From contig CAIRWO010000082.1 in NCBI GenBank assembly GCA_903882345.1, forward strand, positions 1-7,086: a stretch of 7,086 bases of DNA. Reading direction: 5' to 3'. The notes under the pieces were generated by a model. That model made no database searches. It saw only the letters and a program-made list of their open reading frames with translations, and was not told the DNA's origin. The stretch comes from Candidatus Omnitrophota bacterium. Its GTDB lineage: Bacteria; Omnitrophota; Gorgyraeia; Gygaellales; Profunditerraquicolaceae. Positions 1-4,650 of this stretch are shown piece by piece. The position numbers and the translations under genes are program-made. Every line of letters starts with the position of its first letter. Positions within the stretch are counted from its first letter, which is position 1.

Positions 1-2
1 CA

Positions 3-287
3 ATTTTGTGCTTTGTGTATTTAAGCGTTTATTACCTTATTGACCGTTCAGTGTCATCTACGCTGTTGGAGATAATCGAAAATTCTCCCGAAGGTAAACT
101 CAGCGCTAAACAAATAAAACAAATATACGGCATCGAAAATAAATATCATTCCGAGCTGAAGGGCATGCGGGAGGGCGGTTTTATTACTGAAAAATCCGGT
201 TGTTACCGGAATTCTTTAAAAGGCCGTTTGTATGCGCGGCTGGCCTGGCTAATTAAAATTATTTTTAAACTGGGACCCGGCGGATAA
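3..287 (+). CDS. Membrane protein with C-terminal winged-helix-like domain (5' partial)
   Basis: The reading frame is open from the left edge with no stop, so this is the C-terminal end of a longer gene; the TTG at position 6 is an internal codon that only mimics a start. The visible part opens with a hydrophobic stretch (LCFVYLSVYYLI) that looks like the end of a transmembrane helix. About 60 residues follow with the helix-turn-helix-wing pattern of a winged helix: LLEIIENSPEGKLSAKQI, a second helix containing HSELKGMREGGFI, then a short strand-like wing, EKSGCYRNSLKGRLYARL. A last hydrophobic, basic segment (AWLIKIIFKLGPGG) closes the protein. I do not recognise the family with certainty. 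A small membrane-anchored accessory protein with a DNA- or protein-binding winged helix is the best description. The stop lies 4 nt before the radical SAM gene, so the two are almost certainly cotranscribed and may act in one pathway. Confidence 0.7.
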   Translation: MLCFVYLSVYYLIDRSVSSTLLEIIENSPEGKLSAKQIKQIYGIENKYHSELKGMREGGFITEKSGCYRNSLKGRLYARLAWLIKIIFKLGPGG

Positions 288-291
288 AGCG

Positions 292-1440
292 ATGTTTACC
301 AAAAGGACTAAAAAAGCGCTAGTCAAGGCAGTGTTTACTAAAAAGAGCCCGGTTTATGTGCAGTTTGCGGTTACTAAGCTCTGTAACCTGAAATGCCGGA
401 TGTGTGGCTCTTCATTGTCGAGAAAGCTAGAGACAGAGCTTACGCTTGCCCAGATAGAAAAACTGGCAGATACATTGGATAAACTCAATGTCGGCGTAGT
501 TCTGCTTACCGGAGGCGAGGTATTTTTACGGCCGGATATCGCCGACATCGTACGGATATTTGCTAAAAAAAATTTTACCGTCCGCCTGCAGACAAACGGC
601 ATTTTGGCCGACGAGGAAAAAATCAAAGCGGTGTATGCAGCCGGCGTGGAAGAGGTAACTATTTCTCTTAATACCCTTATTCCTGAGAAACAGGATAAGA
701 TAACCGGACAAAACGGATCGTGGCAGGAGATCATTGAGTCGATCGCAAGGTTTTCCCGGATACTTCCTGTAAAGGGTACGCTCTTGGGCGTAAACACAGT
801 CGTCACTAAAGAAAATCTGGAAGAGCTGCCGCAGATAATCAGGTTTGTAACCGGGATCGGATTTTATTCCTCGTTGATACCTATCCACCTCAGCCCTTCC
901 GACGAGGATGCTTTTATAATCAGAAGGCATTCGCCGGAATCCGCTTTTCATCCCGGAGACTCCGTAAAGATAGATGCAATTTACAGGCAGGTTATCGGGA
1001 TGAAGAGGCAAGGTTATAATATTTACAATTCCTACAAATTTTTGCGTAATAGCCCGGCATTCCTAAAAGGGAAAAGAATAAATTGGCATTGCGACAGCCC
1101 GTATTTATATTTTGCGATCAGTCCATCTGGGAACTTCCTGCCTTGCGTGGATATCAAAACTTCCATTTCCATGTTGGATGACGGATTCGTTGAGCTTTAT
1201 CATTCGCAAGATTTTCAGGAAAAGATCGGCCGGATGGTAAAAAATTGCGCCGGTTGTTTCTACGCATGCTGGCCGGAAATTACTTATGCCTGCCGCGACC
1301 CGTTTGTCTTGTTGGAGAGGGCAATTTTAAGCATAAAGGCAACGGCAAAGACGCGCAAACCCGTAAACCATTCGCAATGCCTGAGCATCATAGAGAAAAT
1401 ACGCTCCGAATTCCCAGTTTTCTTACCTAATATAAAATAA
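292..1440 (+). CDS. Radical SAM protein with SPASM-like C-terminal cluster domain
   Basis: This is a 382-residue radical SAM enzyme. The canonical CxxxCxxC motif is CNLKCRMC (C31, C35, C38), preceded by the usual beta strand VQFAVTKL. The glycine-rich SAM-binding motif follows as LLTGGEVFLRPD (GGE at 74-76), then barrel strands at RLQTNG (98-103) and VTISLNT (122-128). The C-terminal part has the layout of a SPASM/twitch domain: C267, then ISPSGNFLPC with C285, then C319, C322, C326 and C334. These six cysteines could hold one or two auxiliary Fe-S clusters. Family members modify peptides or small molecules, or catalyse steps in lipid, cofactor or glycan synthesis; nothing here fixes the substrate. 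The ATG lies 4 nt after the previous stop with no clear Shine-Dalgarno, which suggests translational coupling. It appears to be the last gene of its operon. Radical SAM identity is near certain; the substrate is unknown. Confidence 0.93.
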   Translation: MFTKRTKKALVKAVFTKKSPVYVQFAVTKLCNLKCRMCGSSLSRKLETELTLAQIEKLADTLDKLNVGVVLLTGGEVFLRPDIADIVRIFAKKNFTVRLQTNGILADEEKIKAVYAAGVEEVTISLNTLIPEKQDKITGQNGSWQEIIESIARFSRILPVKGTLLGVNTVVTKENLEELPQIIRFVTGIGFYSSLIPIHLSPSDEDAFIIRRHSPESAFHPGDSVKIDAIYRQVIGMKRQGYNIYNSYKFLRNSPAFLKGKRINWHCDSPYLYFAISPSGNFLPCVDIKTSISMLDDGFVELYHSQDFQEKIGRMVKNCAGCFYACWPEITYACRDPFVLLERAILSIKATAKTRKPVNHSQCLSIIEKIRSEFPVFLPNIK

Positions 1441-1505
1441 AATTTTTCCCAAACTCCTTTTACGAGAGATGGTTAGCCCGTACTTGCTTTTCTTCTAAAA
1501 TATTA

Positions 1506-1534
1506 TTGACAAAATAAAAATTATATGATACTGT
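1506..1534 (+). promoter_or_regulatory. Sigma-70-type promoter of the secretin operon
   Basis: A perfect -35 hexamer TTGACA (1506-1511) is followed by a 17-nt spacer and the -10 element TACTGT (1529-1534). The -10 matches the consensus only at its three most important bases, but it carries an extended -10 TG at 1526-1527. An alternative TATGAT at 1524-1529 would give an unfavourable 12-nt spacer. Transcription would start near 1541, leaving a leader of about 205 nt before the ATPase gene. The A+T-rich surroundings fit a promoter. It is the only good candidate in the gap. Confidence 0.6.
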
Positions 1535-1653
1535 AAACAATAACAATTAAATAAATTAGGCGAAAATAAATAAAGAAATTAGTTGCGCAGAAAAAGAAAC
1601 TTTCAAGCGGATTTATTATCAAATTCATTTAAAATAAATAAGATACAACTAGA

Positions 1654-1749
1654 ATGCTAGGAGCATATCGGGTGCACCGGCAGCGCAAAGAAGACCTAAC
1701 TTTCCAGAAAAAAGTTAGGTTTTTTTATTTATACAGGAACGAAAGATGA
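1654..1749 (+). CDS. Possible 31-codon leader peptide crossing the terminator
   Basis: An ATG at 1654 opens a 31-codon frame that runs through both arms of the terminator and ends at TGA 1747-1749, overlapping the ATPase start codon as ATGA. The peptide would be very basic, beginning MLGAYRVHRQRKEDL and ending FFYLYRNER. A ribosome moving through this frame would disrupt the terminator hairpin and deliver translation to the ATPase start, which would make a coherent control device. Against it, no Shine-Dalgarno precedes the ATG, and the ATG can be paired in a small hairpin (1654-1666). An open frame of this length can easily arise by chance, so this is a speculative call. Confidence 0.2.
   Translation: MLGAYRVHRQRKEDLTFQKKVRFFYLYRNER
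1694..1726 (+). terminator. Intrinsic terminator (likely attenuator) before the ATPase gene
   Basis: ACCTAACTTT (1694-1703) and AAAGTTAGGT (1711-1720) form a perfect 10-bp stem around a 7-nt loop. Weaker A-U and G-U pairs can extend it at the base, because AAG (1691-1693) faces the T run. A run of seven T residues (1720-1726) follows. The run ends 19 nt before the ATPase ATG, which leaves no room for another promoter downstream. The hairpin must therefore be bypassed for the operon to be expressed, so it more likely acts as a conditional attenuator than as the end of the radical SAM operon. Confidence 0.85.
1735..1739 (+). promoter_or_regulatory. Ribosome binding site of the ATPase gene
   Basis: AGGAA sits 6 nt before the ATG at 1746, a good distance. 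It lies just downstream of the terminator U-tract and is not included in the terminator stem. Control by the hairpin is therefore more likely at the level of transcription than by hiding this site. Confidence 0.65.
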
Positions 1750-2627
1750 GCTATTTCAAGGTGTTAGGATTTGATAAAGAACCTTTCTCTACCAGCCCGG
1801 ATCCGGAGTTTTTTTATTTATCCAAAGAACATGAAATCGCTCTTACGAATATCCTTATTGACCTTAGGCTCAAGCGCGGACTTTGTATCATCCTGGGAGA
1901 TGTTGGTACGGGCAAGACCACGCTTTCCCGTAAATTAATTCAGGAACTTAAATCAAGGGACGATTTTATTTTTAACATTGTTTTGGATCCTTCTTTTGAC
2001 AGCGAAGAATTATTTTTGACTTCGCTGGTAAGAAATTTTGAAATTAGCTTAGGCGCGAATATTTCCAGCCTTTCGATCGTGGATTTAAGGGAATCTTTGG
2101 AAAGGTTCTTGTTCCAGAAAGGGGTAACGGAGAACAAGACCGTTGCGTTGATAGTAGACGAGGCGCAAAAATTGAGCGAAGGCTCGCTGGAATTACTGCG
2201 CGTCTTTCTTAATTATGAAACAAATGAATTTAAGCTCTTACAATTAATCCTCCTGGGGCAGTTGGAACTTTATTCTAAGATCATAAATATCCCGAATTTT
2301 TTTGACCGGATTAGTTTCAAATATACGCTGAATCCCCTGGATTATAACGAAACAAAAGAAATGATCGCCTTCCGTATCAAGCAGGCGGGTTACCGCGCGA
2401 ATATGGACATCTTCTTGGAAGAGGCGCTCAAAGAAATCTACGAATTTAGCCGCGGCTATCCGCGCCAGATTACCATGCTCTGCCACAAGGCATTAAAAAA
2501 CCTTGTTTTGAAAAATAAATTTGTCGTTGATGTCGAAATCATCAATGAGCTGATCGAAGAGGAAGTAAAATCAGGCTGGCATAGAAAAAATAATTTACTG
2601 CAAAATAATATTGCCAAGACCAATTAA
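1746..2627 (+). CDS. ExeA/MshM-like AAA+ ATPase
   Basis: This 293-residue cytoplasmic AAA+ ATPase belongs to the ExeA/GspA/MshM group, which serves secretin assembly in type II secretion and MSHA-type pili. The N-terminus has the typical opening of this family, YFKVLGFDKEPFSTSPDPEF, followed by a conserved YLSKEHEIAL block. Walker A is GDVGTGKTT (51-59) and Walker B is VALIVDEAQ (133-141). The likely sensor-1 region is LLQLILLGQLEL (164-175). A conserved FFDRISF (185-191) holds a possible arginine finger, and the sensor-2 motif GYPRQI (237-242) is present. Aeromonas ExeA carries a C-terminal transmembrane and peptidoglycan-binding extension. Here the protein stops soon after the AAA+ lid, which is the short MshM-like form. 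It is the first gene of the operon, behind the attenuator, and the next gene's ATG follows the stop after 1 nt. In this context it probably powers or positions assembly of the secretin machine. Family assignment is strong; the exact role is inferred. Confidence 0.92.
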   Translation: MSYFKVLGFDKEPFSTSPDPEFFYLSKEHEIALTNILIDLRLKRGLCIILGDVGTGKTTLSRKLIQELKSRDDFIFNIVLDPSFDSEELFLTSLVRNFEISLGANISSLSIVDLRESLERFLFQKGVTENKTVALIVDEAQKLSEGSLELLRVFLNYETNEFKLLQLILLGQLELYSKIINIPNFFDRISFKYTLNPLDYNETKEMIAFRIKQAGYRANMDIFLEEALKEIYEFSRGYPRQITMLCHKALKNLVLKNKFVVDVEIINELIEEEVKSGWHRKNNLLQNNIAKTN

Positions 2628-2628
2628 T

Positions 2629-3954
2629 ATGAATCTGTATAGACAAACCGCTAATACAAAATTCGCGAAAGAAAATAAAGGCGGCAGTATAAATCTAAAT
2701 TCTTTATTGATCCCCCTTGCTACCGTGGGGGGATTGATCATCGGAATCGGCCTAAACCAGGTCGGCAGGGACAAAGGCTTTACCCCCGTTGATTTGGTCG
2801 GCCCCATAAAACCTGCGAACGCTTCGCCCAGTGCTCCTCTGCAAAAAGAAACGCCGGTGAGCGCGCCGCCCGCAGAAACTATCAGAAGCAGCAGTCGGCC
2901 GGCAGCCCTTGTAAAAACTCCCGATGCGCAAAATAGCATCCAGCGTTTAAAAGACTACCTCAAGAACACCGAAGAGAAAAGCGGGTTTTTAAAAGAAAAG
3001 GTTGAGCTTTTAAACAACCTCCTTAATTCCAAAGAAAAAGAATTTTCGAAATTAAACACCGATAACGCCATACTCAAAGAAAACCTGAACAAGACAGTCG
3101 AGCTGCAGAATAAACTAAAGGCTGATTTTGAAACAAACCTCAGTAGCCTGAATGCCCAGCTTAACCAAAAAGATGCGAATATTTCCACTCTGAATACGGC
3201 TAAGGTAAATTTAGAAAATCAGCTTGCCGAAGTAAATAATAAATTGTCCGTCCTCTCGGCAGATTATACCGCCTTACAGGGAAAATTTGCCCTGCTGGAA
3301 CAGGAAAAGGCAACCTTAGAAACAAGATTGAGCCGGGTCAAAGAAGACCTGGACAGGCAGGAGGCCGCCAACGATACGCTGAATAAGAATGTATCCGAAG
3401 CGACGGCAAAACTTGCCGATAAAGAAAAGGAGCGGGTAGATATCGGAAGGCAGTTGGAGCAATTAAGCGCCGCCAAAAAGGACATGGAATCCGAGCTTGC
3501 TCAGCTGAAGACAACGAAGGCCGATAACGACAACAGCATAAAACAGCTTAATAGCCGCATCAATGAACTGAACGGATTGTCTGAAGAGGCAAAAAAATCG
3601 CTCTTCCAGATGTCAAATTTACTTGCCGGCAAAGAGCAGGAAATAAATGAAAAACAGAACGAGATTGCGGGCCTAAAAGATAACCTTCTCAAATCCGACG
3701 GCGGGAAAAGCCTGCTGCTTGCTTCTTTAGACGAAAAGGAAAAAACCGTGCGCGAACTTAACCTGGCGTTAAACAGCATGGAATCGCGCATGGCGGTTTT
3801 ACAGAAAGAGCTTGCCGCGGAAAAAGAGCGGCAGGCAAGGGCTGCTCAACAACTTGCGGAGGCAACATCCCTGAATAAAAACCTGAAGAGGAAGCTGAAG
3901 AATATTTATATTGAATTGGAATTGATCCGCGCCGAGAGGCCGGATTCCAGATAG
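2629..3954 (+). CDS. Single-pass membrane protein with long periplasmic coiled coil
   Basis: This is a protein of about 441 residues whose specific family I do not recognise. A short basic N-terminus (MNLYRQTANTKFAKENKGG) precedes one transmembrane helix at about 25-43 (SLLIPLATVGGLIIGIGL). A linker of about 60 residues rich in Pro, Ala and Ser follows. From about residue 103 to 430 there is a nearly uninterrupted coiled coil rich in Leu, Lys, Glu and Asn, with heptad spacing of leucines (for example LKEKVELLNNLLNSKEKEF). The topology would be N-terminus in the cytoplasm and coil in the periplasm. It contains no cysteine. I chose ATG 2629, one nt after the ATPase stop, over the in-frame TTG at 2611, which would overlap the ATPase and add six residues. 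Neither has a clear Shine-Dalgarno, so coupling to the ATPase is likely. Position between the ATPase and the GspC-like gene suggests a structural or scaffold part of the same envelope machine. That is inference. Confidence 0.85.
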   Translation: MNLYRQTANTKFAKENKGGSINLNSLLIPLATVGGLIIGIGLNQVGRDKGFTPVDLVGPIKPANASPSAPLQKETPVSAPPAETIRSSSRPAALVKTPDAQNSIQRLKDYLKNTEEKSGFLKEKVELLNNLLNSKEKEFSKLNTDNAILKENLNKTVELQNKLKADFETNLSSLNAQLNQKDANISTLNTAKVNLENQLAEVNNKLSVLSADYTALQGKFALLEQEKATLETRLSRVKEDLDRQEAANDTLNKNVSEATAKLADKEKERVDIGRQLEQLSAAKKDMESELAQLKTTKADNDNSIKQLNSRINELNGLSEEAKKSLFQMSNLLAGKEQEINEKQNEIAGLKDNLLKSDGGKSLLLASLDEKEKTVRELNLALNSMESRMAVLQKELAAEKERQARAAQQLAEATSLNKNLKRKLKNIYIELELIRAERPDSR

Positions 3955-3969
3955 GAGAATTTATAGGCT

Positions 3970-4650
3970 ATGTCCCCGCAAAGGCCGGCTACGCCGGAAA
4001 AGCAATTGTTGAATCTAATTGAAAAGCCGCTGCCGCGTAATTCACTCAACGTAGCGGCAATAAAATACCACGGCCTGAGCTGGCTGTCTATGGGCGGCTT
4101 AAAGGGGCGTTTTGCCTTCTTGAGAAACAGGTTTAAATTCGATTTTGACGTCAAAAACCTGCGCGAATTGGATATCCGGACGTTAAACAAGGCATTGAAG
4201 TTTTCGCTGGCGGTTCTGGTCGTTTATTTCATCGTAAACCTATCTACATCCGTAGTCAGCTTAAAGAAAGATTTAAAGTTGCCGGTTAAAATCGATAAGA
4301 CGCAGGAGGGCACATCTGCTAACAAAATAAATTCTTTTTTGAAATCAGCATCTTATTATCTTGATAAGGCCAAGGAAAAGGACATTTTCCGTAAGGGCAT
4401 GAAAAAAATCATGGCGGCAGCCGGCGCCATCAATACGCCTTCTCAAAAAATGATGGAGCTTATACAGAATTACCGGCTGGTAGGAATTTCCTGGTCGCAA
4501 GACCCAGACGTGATGATCGAAGATAGCAAGACGCAAAGGACATTTTTTTTAAAGAAGGGCCAGGTAATCGAAAATGATATTGTCTTAAAAGACGTATTTA
4601 AAGACAGGGTCATTTTAGGTTACGCCGGAGAAGAGATCGAGTTAAGATGA
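3970..4650 (+). CDS. GspC/PilP-like inner-membrane protein of the secretin system
   Basis: This 226-residue protein resembles the GspC/PilP class that links the inner-membrane platform to the secretin. After an unusually long N-terminal region (1-77, with an FKFDFDVKNLRELDIRTLNK segment) comes one transmembrane helix at about 78-97 (FSLAVLVVYFIVNLSTSVVS). A periplasmic linker contains KEKDIFRKG (136-143), like the DIF motif that often precedes the homology region of GspC. The C-terminal domain (about 167-226) has the beta-rich pattern of the HR/PilP fold: YRLVGISW, then DPDVMIEDSKTQRTFFLKKG, then DRVILGYAGEEIEL. It ends there, without a PDZ domain or the coiled coil of full GspC. AGGAG at 3953-3957 overlaps the previous stop and lies 12 nt before the ATG, a slightly long spacing. 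The secretin gene starts inside its stop codon, as expected for partners that bind each other. Whether the system is type II secretion or a pilus cannot be decided here. Confidence 0.8.
   Translation: MSPQRPATPEKQLLNLIEKPLPRNSLNVAAIKYHGLSWLSMGGLKGRFAFLRNRFKFDFDVKNLRELDIRTLNKALKFSLAVLVVYFIVNLSTSVVSLKKDLKLPVKIDKTQEGTSANKINSFLKSASYYLDKAKEKDIFRKGMKKIMAAAGAINTPSQKMMELIQNYRLVGISWSQDPDVMIEDSKTQRTFFLKKGQVIENDIVLKDVFKDRVILGYAGEEIELR

Larger units (their letters stand above)
1441..1745. other. Intergenic region with promoter, leader and attenuator
   Basis: This 305-bp gap separates the radical SAM operon from the secretin operon. Its first 65 bp are A+T-rich, and I see no convincing terminator for the upstream genes. 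The best candidate there is a weak fold, TACG (1461-1464) with CGTA (1479-1482) and an inner GG/CC, followed by a pyrimidine-rich run. The rest contains a promoter near 1506-1534, a leader of about 200 nt from about 1541, an intrinsic terminator at 1694-1726 and a ribosome binding site at 1735-1739. No RNA gene of a known class was recognised with confidence. Confidence 0.8.
1541..1745 (+). promoter_or_regulatory. Long 5' leader, probable attenuator or riboswitch-like element
   Basis: The leader lies between the predicted start of transcription and the ATPase gene and ends in an intrinsic terminator just before the ribosome binding site, the arrangement typical of transcription attenuators and riboswitches. 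Several pairings can be read by eye. TTGCGC (1583-1588) can pair with GCGCAA (1683-1688), closing a domain of about 100 nt directly before the terminator. ATGCT (1654-1658) can pair with AGCAT (1662-1666). CGG (1669-1671) can pair with CCG (1677-1679) around the loop GTGCA. AACTTT (1598-1603) repeats the end of the terminator's 5' arm, so it could compete for AAAGTT (1711-1716) as an antiterminator. Individually these short helices could occur by chance. No known riboswitch class is matched securely; GCGCAAAG followed by CCTAA faintly recalls the c-di-GMP-I class. Confidence 0.45.

Noticed and set aside
354..1011. Minus-strand open frames of 150 and 161 codons opposite the radical SAM gene
   Set aside because: They lie wholly within a gene with clear catalytic motifs, have no recognisable domains, and overlap each other in different frames.
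1461..1494. Possible terminator of the radical SAM operon
   Set aside because: The fold (TACG/CGTA with an inner GG/CC) needs a 6-nt bulge, and the following pyrimidine run is interrupted. It is too weak to call.
1671..1678. GGTGCACC palindrome as a protein-binding operator
   Set aside because: It is a single 8-bp palindrome far downstream of the promoter and better explained as part of a leader hairpin; no second copy was found.
2611..2628. TTG at 2611 as start of the coiled-coil protein
   Set aside because: It would overlap the ATPase by 17 nt and has no better ribosome binding site; the in-frame ATG at 2629, one nt after the stop, is the simpler choice.
2595..2939. Minus-strand open frame with a hydrophobic, Gly-rich stretch opposite the coiled-coil gene
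   Set aside because: It mirrors the transmembrane and Ala/Pro-rich linker codons of the + strand gene; no independent start signal or family match is visible.
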